Below are positions 40,301 to 53,384 of a stretch of 64,000 nucleotides of DNA, piece by piece. Location of the stretch: the NCBI RefSeq assembly GCF_040054535.1, contig NC_090783.1, positions 2,147,001 to 2,211,000 on the forward strand. The letters are read 5' to 3'. The notes beneath the pieces are model-generated. The model worked only from the letters and a program-made list of their open reading frames with translations. It did no database searches and was not told the origin of the DNA. The first letter of the stretch is position 1. Each line of letters starts with the position of its first letter. This DNA comes from Antennarius striatus (lineage: Eukaryota; Chordata; Actinopteri; Lophiiformes; Antennariidae). The translations under genes and the position numbers were made by a program.

Positions 40301-41010
40301 CCCGTGAACGGCGGTAACGGAAGCCTTTGGACCGGCGGTGTGAAAGCCGAACCTTTCTGGGCTCCGACTGGATAAAAACGCGGCTGTTTTAACGCGAAAT
40401 GAAAGTTAAAAATGAAAGTAGAATCTGGAGGAGCGATGAGGCGTTTGGGGAAGTCCGGTAATCTCAGCATCAGGTGACGGTCTGAAAAAACTCCCCACTG
40501 AGGAAACGGTCGGGAGACCCACGCGTGCACACAGGAACACGCGTTATCATCACATGAGTGTGTGAATCATCTGCACACACACACACACCACACACACACA
40601 CACACACACTCTTCAAACAGGCTGGACTATCCTGGAGGAATGCTATGAGCCAGGAAACAGACTTCCTCTCTGTCCTTCCTGAGTTTTTCCCTTCTAAGAG
40701 CCGGAAAAGTCGCGTTCCCGAATGAAAGTCCTCATCCCGGCTTCCATAGCCGCCTCTGCTCCCCCTCCCTTCATTCCAGGAATACCAGAATACTATTTAT
40801 TCCCCCCCGAGTTATGTCTGGTTATCATCAGGGTTACCTCCATTGAAGGCCACTTCACCGACCCGAGTCGTGACGTCATCTGAAGAGGAGCACCGTGACC
40901 TCACGTGAACTTTTAAATGAATGGGCCAATTAATAATAATAAAAAAAAAAAAAAAAAAAAAAAAGCAGAAGAATGGAGAATTCTAAATAAAAATGACCTT
41001 GACGTCACGG
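40301..41010 (-). promoter_or_regulatory. ICAM-like gene upstream region
   Basis: Going upstream from the ATG, an IRF-like cluster of GAAA repeats (gaaatgaaag and aatgaaagt) lies at 40395-40421 and a STAT-type palindrome TTCCAGGAA at 40774-40782. Two perfect CRE octamers TGACGTCA lie at 40871-40878 and 41000-41007. A CA tract is at 40571-40609 and a poly(A) run at about 40940-40963. Mammalian ICAM1 is known to be induced through a STAT site. Function here is inference. Confidence 0.4.
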
Positions 41011-41946
41011 GATTATTCAAGTTTTCCACTTTATCAGTTTAACGGAAATGAGAAGTGGAAGGAAATGAGGATGAGTTCAGGTTTGGCTCAGAGGGTCTTG
41101 ATCTCATGCAGGAACTTCACTCATTTTCATCTGACTTCATCAAGTTATACGGAAATAAACCAGTTATTTTCAACCAGGTTATTATTAACGAACACGAGAT
41201 AACAGACCTGTGTCACTTGACCGGCGGCAGCAGCAGGTCGTTGTAAAAGAGAATTGGTTGAAACAAAGGTTAATAAAAAGAAAAAGGTAGCAAGTCATTA
41301 TATTATTTATATATATAGTGTATTTCTTAAAGATTATAACTTCTAAAGTTCTTTTTAAAATGAATGTTGAGATCAATAAATTTAAGGTGTTATCAGAAGT
41401 TGTCGTGTATTTTTTTGTTTAAATAGCAAATGTGAAACATGTCCGTAAGCGGAGATGGTTCTACATATTAAACACCAAAATATCTTCTGTCAAAAAAGAA
41501 TTTGAGACCCTCCACAGCCAAACCTCTCAGGTACCAGGAACCAGTGGATCCTGTGGATTAGAACCAACCCCAGACCTGTGATCACCAGTAAAGACCTGTT
41601 TCCTGTCAGCAGCAGCTGGGTGTAGTTCAGGCTTTCAGGGGGAGGAAATGGTTTGGTATGTCACACCAGTTACGCTTGATTACAATCTCAACCGAGGGGG
41701 CAACTTTTAACCTCTCATGAACAAGTCAGGAAATAATTCTTCACCAGCAGCTTCTAAGTTCAGACTCTCAGTTGAATCCTGCAGGTCAAATGTTGTTTCT
41801 TTTAGCAAGTTCCACTTCCTTTTTTCATTCAAAAACACAACACTTGATTCACACGCGTGTTTCTCCAGCCTCCGAGCATAAATCAACACGTGAAACACGA
41901 CCAGAGAGATCCACCAATCAAAGACGAGTCTGGAACGTTATGTCTT
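41011..41946. other. Spacer between GTF3C1 and the ICAM-like gene
   Basis: No coding exon is supported. Short ORFs on both strands are not flanked by convincing splice sites and resemble nothing I know. Confidence 0.5.
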
Positions 41947-41988
41947 TTTATTCATAATTGTCTTTTTATTCATAATTGTCTCTTTATT
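41947..41988 (-). terminator. GTF3C1: GTF3C1 poly(A) region: three AATAAA at exact 18-bp spacing
   Basis: On the gene strand AATAAA occurs at 41988-41983, 41970-41965 and 41952-41947, about 80-120 bp after the stop. Each sits in a near-identical 18-bp unit (tctttttattcataattg on the plus strand), a tandem triplication of the cleavage signal. Confidence 0.75.
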
Positions 41989-42069
41989 CATAAGTTAATC
42001 CGAACAACAAGAAAACAAAAACGGACTTTCGCTAACGGTGGGGTCGTGTGTGTGACGTGAGGTGTGTTT

Positions 42070-43742
42070 TCAGGGGAGGCAGTTGTTCCAGTGGCGTTCG
42101 TTGGGCAGCAGCTGGCTGAGCCTCAGGATGCAGCTGACGGTGGGTTCGAAGAACACGGCGTCCGGTTCCTCCGGCCTCACCTCGGGTTGGCTCTCCGTCT
42201 GACGGCGGGGGAACAGGGAGGGCTTGGGCGCTTTGACCAGAGTCTTCCTCGTCAAGCAGCCGATCTCCACCAGAACCTGCGGGACAAACGCGGCGGTAAG
42301 CGAAGCGTACTTCCTGTTTTCGATGCGTCGTGCGTCACTGGATGAGGTCGGCTAGGCTCCGCCTACCTGGACCAGCTCCATCAGGGCCGTCGGCTGCAGC
42401 ACGTCGCCGTAGTGCTCCATCAGCTTCTGCAGCGTGAGTCCGGGGCGGGACATGACGAGGTGAAGGACGGCCTCCAGCATGCCTTTACACACCGGCCGGT
42501 TCAGACCGCCGTCCACCATTCGCCACGGGCGGCTGATGAAACTCACACTTTTCCTGAGGGGGGGGGGGGTGAGACGTGGAGGCACAGAGGTGAGAACACA
42601 GAACACGTCTGGGAGACACTCGGTGTGGACGTACTCACTCATCATTGTCAGTAGATGGCGTCAGTGTGCAGCGTCCTTTTTTATCGCTTTCTTTGTCGTT
42701 CCCGTCCTCCTCCTTGGTTTCGCACGTCTCCATGGTTACCACGCTCTCCTTTCCTCCCTCTTCCTCCCCGTCCAGATTTAAAAATCCATCTCCACCCCCC
42801 GACTCCTCTCTGCTCGCGTTCTCCTCCGTCCCGTAGCCCGAGGAGCCTTCGGCGTTTCCTCCATCCTCGCCCTCGTCTTCGTCTTCGTCGACGGCTGATT
42901 TTTTGGCGGGGGGCTCCTCCTCTTCCTCCTGCGGGACGTTCCGCCTCCACCTCTTCCGCGTGAACGGGATGTTGTGTCGTTTGCGGAGGTCTTCACATCT
43001 GAGGCGCGACTGGGACAACGGCTTGGATTCCACGGTCAGGAGCCACGGCTCGGCGTGCCGCATCAGAACCCACCGGACGCCCAGACCCCCCACCTTTAAC
43101 ACCAGACCTTCCTCCTGCAGCTCCTTCAGAAAAAAAACGGACAAAAGTGGATCAGACGGAAAACAGGAAGAAGAAAGCAGAAATACCAAGATACGTCAAT
43201 GTAGACCGGGCTGGATGAAGACATTTAGGGGTGGTTGGTGGGGCGGATCGCTCCCTCCAGTTGCCTAGGAGACGGTCTCTCTGTTGCTAAGACTAAATGT
43301 CACAGATCCACACTACAAAAGTTAATGATCGGAAACTTGGAAGGAAACAGAGTCAGCGTTTCTTCACGCTAGCTACACGTAGTTGTTAGTAGATGTTAGC
43401 AGATGCTAGTAGCTGCTAGCTCGATACATCTCCACTCAGCCGCCTCCCCATCGGTTTATTTTGCAGCTTCTGGGCGTTCTGAACACTAATTACACTTCAT
43501 CGGCGTATTTCTTTGCTCCATACGTAAACCACGCTACCTGCATGTACCGCTGGAGGCTCCTGCTGCGTCCGTCCCGCGGCGCCTGCAGCTGACGGTGCGT
43601 CTCGTAGAAGTCGTGCACGTCCAGGCCTTTCTCGCCAGCCTCGTCTAAACTCCTGGTGATCTGAAGGCAGGCGTCCGTGTCCTGAGGAGTGTATCCTCTG
43701 AGCCGGATCAAACGGCTCGGGCACTCCGTCGCGCCGGGCGAA

Positions 43743-43786
<44 letters not shown>

Positions 43787-43923
43787 GGAGAAGCGGGCGG
43801 AGGAGGTGAGGATGGAGGGCAGCAGGGACGGACCGCATTTGGTCAAATCCGACATCGACAAGTCTAGAAATGAAATAAGTGAGTGAATCGTTCTGGGTTT
43901 GTTTTTTTGCAGGTGAGCATGTT

Positions 43924-43991
<68 letters not shown>

Positions 43992-46152
43992 TGCGCTCAC
44001 CCTCCGTGCTCAAACACACACGGCGATCAGCAGTGTGTCTCAGCTTCAGCCTCATCAGACACGACTCCACCACGATGCTGTCGGTCGTGTTCAGGTTCCG
44101 TCGTTTGACTGGAAACAGAACGGAACCCAGACTTAATCCAACCGAATCCAATCAAACGGTTTCAGACTCAAAGGAAGGAGGGAGTCCTCCGAACCTATCC
44201 CAGGAGAGCAGTAGCCGCGCATCATCAGGTAGTTGGTGTGTGACGCCTGATGCGCCTTCACTTCCAGCTTCTTTTTCCCCTCCCTCTCCTCGTCATCGTC
44301 GAACTCGTCTTCGTCTTCCAGCACCGCCATTCTGGAATATCAGGAACGATTCAACTTACGAACAACCTCTCTTATGTTGAGGACTACCTGTACACTGAAA
44401 CTTCAAGCTGTGGCTGACCTCTTCACCACGTTGTTGTCCACCAGGCTGCTGTCCACCACCACCATCTGCTTGGGTATGGATATGTGCACACTCAGCAGTC
44501 CCAGACACATCAGGCTGAGGGCCACCGCGCAGGCCCCCCCCGGGGCGTCCAGCATGAAGGCCATCATGTCGGACGCTTCCGCAGGCCCGCCCGAAGCCGC
44601 CGCGGCTCCGCCCATCTGCTCCGAGCCGGACGGACCCTCCTCTTCCTTTGCGGCGCCGTCGTTGGCCGTCTTCGGCGGAGCCTCAGGGCCGTTCTCTCCC
44701 TTCCTCTTCCGCCCCGATTTCGTGATTTTTTCCGCCGCGTCACGCCCACTCTCCGACCTGAACTCCGTTTCCAGGCAGAACTCGGTGACGGGTCGGTCGT
44801 CTCCCGTCCTGGTGCTCATCAGGTTCCTCAAGAAGCGGAAGGCGTCGGTGCAGAGCGAGTGAGGGAAACGGGATGAAAAGCATCTGCCAGGGAGGGGGGA
44901 AAAAGGGAAAAGATGTGGACACACACCTCCAGATCGCGTGAGAGGAAGCGTACGGCAGGGTTCCTGCAGGTGTGTGTACCTGTAGTAGGTCTGGGACAGC
45001 TGGTAGGACATGGGCAGGATGGGCAGCGCTCGGTTCTTCTTGGGGCCGGACGGCTGGTTGACCCGCCGGCGGTTGACCAGACCTCTCTTCCTGCACTGGA
45101 GGAACACCTGACACAGCAGCTCCTGGTGGTATTTACTGTACAGCTGGAAGGTCTGGGGGGGGAAACACAGACCACGCCTTCATCCTCCTCTCCTTTTAGA
45201 TTTTATGGTGTCTAAAATAATTTAATAAACTTCATGGACAGGGGGAGAGAAGCACCTGGAAGGACCTGGACGACTTCATCTGGCTGTTGTTCATGGCCAG
45301 AGTGCTCTGGATCAGGTTCTGCAGCACGATGGTGTGAATGTCGTCTGTGCTGTGATGGAAACAGACTTTTATTTAACTGCTAACGTAAAAAAGGTACGTT
45401 GGTAGAAAGGTACTAGTATAAATAGAAATCAAGAATTCAGACTGAATCCTCACCCACTGATGACGTCTCTGCTTGACGTCTTCTTCCTGCTTTGAATGGC
45501 CGACACCTTAAACCTGAAACACACACACACATTATAAATCACGCGTCACGCAGCCGCCACAGCTCGTCCAAAATCATCCGATCCAAACCTCCGCCTCACC
45601 GTTCAAAGACCTGATGCTTGTTGTCGGGTAAGGTGGTGTCAGTCGGGGTCAGGGCGGAGCTGTACTTCTGTCTGAGCAGCTTCACGTACTCAGAAAACAC
45701 CCGCCCACAGTCCTGAAAAACAACACGGCGGTTTTATTTAAGCGGATACTTCAAGCTCACTTAAACCAAACGACGAAAAACTCTAAACGGTGAGGCACCT
45801 CTGGATCGTCGGGACGTTCGGGTTTCTTCTCCTCCAGCAGCTTCATCAGAGTTTGGTCCTGGTAAACCTCAGCCAGACAGATCCTGCAAACGCAGAGGCG
45901 ATGATGGAAACGGAACATTCATCTTGTTTAAAACAACAAAAAAAAGTGTGTTTTCCTCCGTTCGGATTCACCTGCAGTTCAGGAGCGTCTGGGGATTCTT
46001 GAGGATGTATCGTGTCCGACGTCCGACGGCTAAAGACGTTTTATCCAAGGATTTCTCAAACTCTGAATGGAGCATGTCTCTGACCAGACAGTACGGGACG
46101 AACGGCCTTTTTAACTGTAACACAGCAGCAACATGACGCCAGTCACGTTTGA

Positions 46153-46209
<57 letters not shown>

Positions 46210-49200
46210 CCCGTGCAGGTGCGCTCACCTTGCTGTTGAGCAGGTGAGCGGCGGCGCTGCAGAGCATCAGGAGCGAGTCCTCCTGCAGCGACCACACCAC
46301 CCTCTGCCGCGTCATCAGCTTCAGCGCCTGGTGGTCGGCCTCGTCGTGGGCGGGGGTCCGTTTCTTGGGCTCTTTAAGGCAAACAGACAAACATGAACCC
46401 CCCCCTCCCAAACCAAACCCATCGTCTGTCAGGTGAAATATTACGTTTGCTTCGCGCACCTTTCTTCTTCCTGCGAGAGGTTTTGACCACTTCCTTTTTG
46501 TTCCTCTTCCTCTTCTGACCCTTTCCTCCGACCACCTGCTGGTTTCTGGAGGCGGGTTCTACGCCCACCTGTTAGCAAGAAGGCAGGAAGCAGTTTGTAG
46601 CTCAACTCCAAGAAAAAAAAATAAAAAATCATTCTACAATCAAAAGTCTCACCTCGATGTTTTCTATAGTCAGCATTTGTTTGGTGGTCAAGTATCGAGG
46701 CGCCGTGGTTCCTCCTGTCAAACAGACAAGAAATCACATCGAGACTTTAAAGATTTCACAGGTGAATATATGAAGGAAATCTGCAAGAATAAAGTCATAA
46801 AAGCAGAAAAATAATAATGTTTCAGACGTTAATAACACCAGCGGCGCTCAGGCGTCATATTCCCGTTTTTATATCATGAAGCCGAGATGCGTCAAAATGC
46901 AAGATTTTGGGATTAATTTGTCGGAATCATTCGTGACGAAACAAAAACAGCTGTTATAATCTGAATGGCGTGTGTGAACGCTCACCAGCTTTCAGAGCGA
47001 TCCTCAGAGCGTTTCTATTCAACAGGCTCTTCAGTCGCACTTTATTCTCCTTCGCTAGTAAACTGCCTTGGGTCTGAAAAAAAGCACAAACATGATCGTA
47101 TTCTTTTTTTTTTTTTCTTCTCTGTGCTCCACGCCAACATTCAGACCACGGATCCGTTCCGCTCGCGTTTGGGTATTCGCACCTTTTTGTTGGACAGCAG
47201 GTGACTGGTCCAAAACCAGTTCCGTTTCAGATGACCAAAGAACTCTGAGTCCAGACCTGCCGCTCCTTTACCGTCCCCTGGGATGGAGCCGTCGTCACAC
47301 ACTTCCTGACTGCCCCTGTGTGTGTGTGTGTGAGTGTGTGTGTGTGAGTGAAAGCATTACAAGACGTTCACAAGCAGAACAACGTCTCCACCTACTTCAG
47401 CATGAACGCCAGGCCGATGAAGACGCTGCGTTCGCGGACGAACAGCGGATCGGCTTCGTCCTCCGCGGTGTTTCTTTTATTGCGGATGACCCCTGAAAAG
47501 ACGCACACGGAGTCGTGAAATCAGAATCCTCCCGCCGCCCAGAGCGATCGTGTTGTCGTGGCGGCGCCTCGATGGACGTACCCAGCGGCGTGTTGAGGCA
47601 GACGCACATCAGGTCGAACCAGTAGTTCTCCACGTCTTCGGCGGAGCTGAACGTGTAGCGACGCCTTTCGAACGGTTTGTCGGGCGACTCGGCGACCAGC
47701 CAGTAGTGAGCCTCGGCGCTGGTGGTGTCCACGATGGTGGCGTTGCGTTTGAGGTAAACCAACACCTGGACGAGCGCAGATGTGGAGAAAACAAACGCTT
47801 CCGATTCAAAACGATCCATTTAAACCGATCCATTTGATCGACTGATCATCATCCAATCGGATTTCCTCACCTGGTCTTTCTCCATGAACTTCTCCACGGG
47901 GCCGTACTGCAGCAGACCCATGTACACCAGCTTCTGCAGGTTCTCGTGAAACGTGTAGATGTATTTCCTGAACGAAACACCGATAGGAAGAAACATTTCG
48001 TCTACAGGCCAATCAGGGCAGAGAGAGAACGATCGGAAACAGGAAGTCACCTTTTATACAGCAGCTTCGTCTTCATGGTGCCAGGAAGCACTCGGATGGG
48101 AAGGTGTTGCTTGATGGGATCGTTGAGATATTCCTCCAACCCCTCCACCTGTCAGGCTCGCAACGATTAGGATTCTGTTTTCCCACAATCCCCGTCTGGA
48201 CGTTAAGCGACACGCTCACCTTATAGTTGATCTGTGTGATCTGAATGAAGACGGACAGAGGGAGGCAGACGAGCAGGTCGGCGATCATCGCCCAGCCGCC
48301 GCCAACGTCCTTCTGCAGCCGGATGGGGGGGACGAACCTCTTCCACGACTCTTCGTCGACGTAAACTGTCAGCGAGAGACGACGGGAAAGAGTTTGGGCC
48401 TCGTATTTACAAGTAACTCCTCCCTAAAGCGGGATTTCAGGGGGGGTGGAGGGTTCCGATGTCATCTCACCTGTCATGTTATCCTCGGCTAGCCCTGGTT
48501 CCGACCCTTCCTTCTGGTTCTCCTCTTTGTCACCGGGTAACGCCGCATCCAAGACGGCACTCCGTCTGTCGGAGCCGCCGTCGTCGGGATCGCAGCCGGT
48601 CGGGTCGTCTGGCGCCTCCCCGGTGGAGGCGGGGCCAGCAGAGCTGTACTGGTGCGAGTGGCCGTATATCAGGTACCACAGGTAGTTATGGATGAGACGC
48701 AGGCGGATCATCTTAGGCTGGAAGCCGAGCGTCTTCCCCAGTCCACGAACTACAACGACAGGAAGTGAGGAGTCACCGATTCTGACACTTTGGTTGGTCG
48801 TTGATTCTTTGCGCCCGACTGCCTTTAAAACAGCCGAAAAGAAGCAGCCAAACAGACCCAGCGCCAAACAAAGCTACGCTTCTCTTCTAACGCGCCGCAG
48901 AACCGAACCTGTTTCAGGTTTGAAGTCGTCGTTCGAGGTCTGTTGTTGCTTCACTTCGGCGCGGCTCTTCCGGCTTTCTGCTCTGGCTTTCTCCTCAGCC
49001 TGCTGCTGACTGGGGGGGGGGCAGCGGAGGAGGATAAAACACCGATGATCAAAATATCACAGCATTTACCTTCTACGCTTCTTTCTTTGTGTTTTTTTTT
49101 TTTACCCACCATGCAGCTGTGTAAGAGTTGGAGATCTTGAGGCGGATCTGTTCGATGGCTTGCTGCACGATCTCGTCGTTGGGCTGAACGGACGGATGAA

Positions 49201-52200
49201 CGACCAACTCTACCTACAGATGGGAGGAAATGACACGTGTAGGGTGTTGGTGGCGGGAGGAGAGAAACAATGAACACTTAGCACGTCTTCTTTCTACTTC
49301 TTGCCCACGTTGGGAAACATTTATTTAAGATTACGTGTGCTGATACTGAGCCTGACATAAAAACCATCCTCTAGATTCATTCTAAAACGCGTCGGCCTCA
49401 CGTTCACCTTCTTGTTGATCCCGTCCTGCACGACGGTGGTGCTGTACAGCCTCAGCAAGCCTTCTCTGGACAGCCCCTGGACCAGACGCAGGATGGTCTT
49501 CTTGCAGCACCTGCTGACGAACCCTTCCTGCTTCTCTTCGTCGTTGATCATCTTCTTCAGCCTGGAGGAAGAAGACACGTCGCGGTTTCGGTCTCCGCTC
49601 TCACCAGGAGACTAAATGATTTGAAATGAACCAAACAAAAACTGACGGGAAAAGACCCTCCACGATTTTCATGCTGTTGACGGCCTCCACGATCAGGTTC
49701 TTCCTCCTCAGCAGGCGGTACGTTTCAGAAGTCCTCTCTTTGACAGTCTTACCCGACGTTTCCTGTTGGAGGTGGCGGGAAGGGTTACCAACGGTTACCC
49801 AGAAACACGGAAAAACGACAGGGAACGAACACACGTCACACCGACCTGGACGTCTTTGACTTCTACGATGTTGCTAACAGCTGGGTTCACATTCAGCGTC
49901 TCGTTCTGAGGCAAAGGCGTGGCGGGACTTGAGGTGGACTCTTCCTCCTCCTCCTCTTCCTCCTCAAGTACAGCTGGCTCTGATAGAAGAGACATGATCA
50001 TGAAGAAGACACAACACACACTTTGGAGTAATGATAAAACATCAGCTGGGTGTGGAAATAAGAAGTTGTTGTTTGCGTGTGACGTCTGCTGCCCCCGTGT
50101 GGCCAGAAAGTCAACTACATTAAAAAAAACCTGTTTCCTCATAAGGAGCTGGAGAGAACACGTTACCCGCTGCAGGAGAGGCTGAAGGAGGAGTAACTGC
50201 GGATTTGCTGCAGGTTGGAGTCTCAGCTGAAATTAGAAAACAGAACCATTACTCATCCGGTTCTTTTATGATCAGGGGTGAGGAAGAGGAGAGCGTCCGC
50301 AGACAGATCTTACATTCGGCTGGAAAAGTTCGCGCTGCGTCGATTTTGGGCTTCTTGCTCTTCGCACGTCTTTTCCTCACTGCCTTTTTCCTTTCGGCCC
50401 CTGATTCCTCTTTTGCTGCACCTTGATTTCCACCTGAGCCTTCGTCAGCGGCGTCCACCTGCTCATCGACAAACACCTCCTGAGCCTCCCCTTCTTCTCT
50501 TCCTCTTGCATCCTCAGTCGTCTTTTCCGCTGCAGGAGTCTCGTCGTCTCGTTCCGCCGCCGCCGTCGCGTCGGACGTCGTTGTCGCCGAGGAGGAGAGG
50601 AGCTTGTTCTTCTGCTGCTCCTTCACAAACAGCTGCAGTCGATCGCTGACACCCACAAATCTGTCCAGAAAGATGAGAGCGACAATATTTACAACATTTT
50701 GAGGTGATGCAAATAGTAAGAATTTCAAAATCCACATAACTTCCCGATACACACTTATGGCTGATGTATTTTGTCGTCCTCTGTCGACCCTCGTCCTCCA
50801 TGAATCCCTGCAAGGAGGAAGACGTAAGATTTTTAAGAATATATGTCATAAAAATAGGTCTTCATAATATTCTTTTTGGTAGAGAGCAGATTCATTTCGA
50901 TGGTAAACACATAAATACAAACAGGAAATGTTTTCTCACCTTAATGACACCCAGCCTCTCCAGCCGACGGCAGATCATACGAGATTCCAGCTTCCCGACA
51001 TTCATCCTGATCCCGATGGCGCTGCAGGGGACGCCCTTGGTGCCGCAAGATAGAACTGAAGGAAGACAAATTCAGACATACCGTAATAACGGAGGAAGCA
51101 TTGAGGTTGCTATGCCAACTGGAATCTAGACTTCATCAATTTACTGTTTCTTAAAGGGAGCAAATGAAAACAAAAAGGTCAGACCAAAGGTCAATCAGAA
51201 AAGAGGAAAGAGGTCAAACCCACTGAGGTCGTAGGCCTGTGACAGAACGTCGCGCTCCATGAGTCGACCCTCTGAAGGCAGGGCCCTCATCTTTGCCTCG
51301 GGGTCGTCGTCGTCCTCATCATCGTCGTCCTCATCATCATCAGCCACGCTCTTCTTAGAGTAAGGCTTTAGCAGTTTGAGACAGCGCACAAGCACTTTAT
51401 TCCCTGGAGAGCAAACACCTTTGATTATTATCATCTTTCATCATTAACATCATCATTGTAATGCAGACCTTTTTTGTTGAGGCACGGCCCGGCGCTGGGA
51501 TCCAGGTCCTCCAGAGGACACTGGAAAAACTCCACCAGCTTAGCAGATTTCATGTATAAAAGAGTTCGTTTTAACGTCGATTCGCTCACATTCTGAGGAG
51601 AAACAGATGAAACACGTCATCCTGAACTCTTTAAAGATGAAAATACATGAGGGAACAAACTGAGACGCTCACCACATGCTGTCTGAGTGCACCCAAAGTG
51701 ACAAACTGACCAGGAGCCTGCTGGAGGATGTTGGACACGCATTCCATCAGGATGTCGTACTTGGACCTCCTGAAACAGCAGAAGGAGATGATGAAACAAG
51801 CAAATCTACCCCCCAAAGTGGTAAAAGTTGTGTTTATATAAGGTTATTAACAAGAAGCGGATCGGATGAGCGGTTCTTCACTTATGAAATCGTTATTATG
51901 AGGCAGTTCTCACCTGCTCTCTCTAAACCAGAGCAGAGAAGAGAAACAATATTTGAGACAAACCTGTTTATGTGGAAGCGTTTGAGCAGAAGAAGAATGG
52001 AGCTCTGCTGCTGACCCGACTTCAGTCGCGTACAATAAGACTGCATGGTGATGAGCCCGTGTCTGACCAGAGACTTCCTCATGTAGAACAACTTCCGAGC
52101 ATCGATCCTGTTGAAACAACACACTGATTGTTACACAACGAACATTAAAACCAGCAGTTTGAATTAGAAAGGCATCAACACCTTTACTCTGTGTGTGTGT

Positions 52201-53379
52201 GTGTGTGTGTGTGTTTCTCCTACTTGAAAGCACGTCCGTGTAAATCTTTCTGCAGCTCTCCTTGCCATCGCCCTCGGCCCACTCGCTCCAACACGCAGTA
52301 CGAGTCGTCGTTGAGTCTTAAATCAGGATCGCTCTCTCTGCCAATCAGCGTCCTGAACCGCAGCTTCTGAGACGCCACGACAACCAGCTTCCGACCGTAT
52401 CTGTTACAAAGAAGTGGGAAAAAGTGAAATAAGGATAGGAGATATGCTTAAAACAATACGACAATCATGTCTGATAAGTAAACCAACCTTTGCAGAGCCT
52501 CCTGCAAGCTGACGATGGGGGTGAGAGACTTGGAGCGGACCTCCTTGGTGACGTCCCTCCTCTGTTTGAAGGCGGCACACGAGCCCTGAATCCCCTCGTG
52601 ATTTTCGATAACATGGACCGGGTAGACCTCTTTCCATACGGCAGAAGATTTCTGTGTGTTTTGGATGCCTATTTCTGGGTCGACCTCTTCATATCTGAGA
52701 CACAAAAAAAAGTTTGCATTAAATCCAAAACTCCTAAGAGAAGGTGTTAAAACTTCAAAACACAGAGAAACAAGTATCACAAAGTGATTATTACACATGC
52801 ATCACTCAAACACACCTAGACTTAAACATCTCATGCTGCAATTTAGGAAAGATGGCATCAAAAGCGAAAAGACTGGCTAATATAGGATTTATTGTTTTGT
52901 TTTTTCACTTATAACAGTAAATAAAGAATCTATATGACTTTTATGGTTGTGTTAAATGTTTTTTTTGACTATATTATGACTATAGATCACTAAAATACTG
53001 GTGATACTAAACAATAACAGCTATTTTTTTACTTTTATTTTTTGCATTAAAAAAAAAAAGGACGCATCTTTAGTTCTGAACACATCTGCTGCCCCCGGAG
53101 AGAACCCAGGAGGAGTCCCGGTGATGGTGACACCGGAGCCGGCAGAACTTCCACTCGCCTGTCCAGCAGAACCACGTCCTCTCTCTCCTGCGGGAGTTGG
53201 TAGAACTTCAGGTCGGCGTTGCTGATCAGCGACTTCCAGATGAGCTCCTTCGTGCAGTCGTCGAGCTTGAGGGGAAACTTGGGCTTCCTGTCCTCTAGTC
53301 TGACCCACAGGGTGGGGACGGTGGTTCCGTCCAGCCCCTCCAAAGCCACTTCATCCACGACCACACCGAGGGGATCCAT
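42070..53379 (-). CDS. GTF3C1: General transcription factor 3C subunit 1 (TFIIIC220)
   Basis: This is the largest TFIIIC subunit, which binds the B-box of tRNA-type promoters and recruits TFIIIB for Pol III. The 40 exons, right to left by left coordinate and length, include 53159 (221), 52488 (207), 52224 (177), 51964 (144), 51673 (97), 51469 (124), 51224 (180), 50940 (116), 50755 (53), 50314 (347), 50167 (60), 49846 (134), 49647 (116), 49408 (154), 49110 (104), 48909 (101), 48471 (279), 48220 (146), 48051 (98), 47871 (97), 47582 (184), 47396 (97), 47183 (133), 46986 (88), 46653 (62), 46460 (109), 46229 (143), 45972 (143), 45799 (85), 45600 (113), 45454 (60), 45256 (94), 44980 (173), 44419 (465), 44195 (137), 44001 (108), 43538 (326), 42639 (485), 42367 (187) and 42070 (207). 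The frame is continuous for 2117 residues, against 2109 in human. Signatures run from VALEGLDG near the start through [49 protein letters not shown] and [16 protein letters not shown] to the C-terminal [23 protein letters not shown]. Intron 1 uses a GC donor. Confidence 0.96.
43741..43785 (-). repeat. (GAT)n trinucleotide array coding for poly-Ser in GTF3C1
   Basis: The array lies inside exon 43538-43863. In the GTF3C1 frame it reads TCA codons and gives a run of about 16 serines. The other frames give poly-Ile or poly-Asp ORFs that are artefacts. Confidence 0.9.
43925..43988. repeat. (GT)n microsatellite in a GTF3C1 intron
   Basis: About 32 GT units fill most of the 137-bp intron between exons 44001-44108 and 43538-43863. 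Confidence 0.95.
46157..46207. repeat. (GT)n microsatellite in a GTF3C1 intron
   Basis: About 25 GT units lie in the short intron between exons 46229-46371 and 45972-46114. A smaller GT tract lies at 47317-47346 at the acceptor of exon 47183-47315. Confidence 0.95.
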
Positions 53380-53384
53380 CGCTG

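Noticed and set aside
44374-46459. Plus-strand ORFs of 100-160 residues opposite GTF3C1
   Set aside because: They overlap GTF3C1 exons on the other strand. Their openness follows from GC-rich codons of the real gene.
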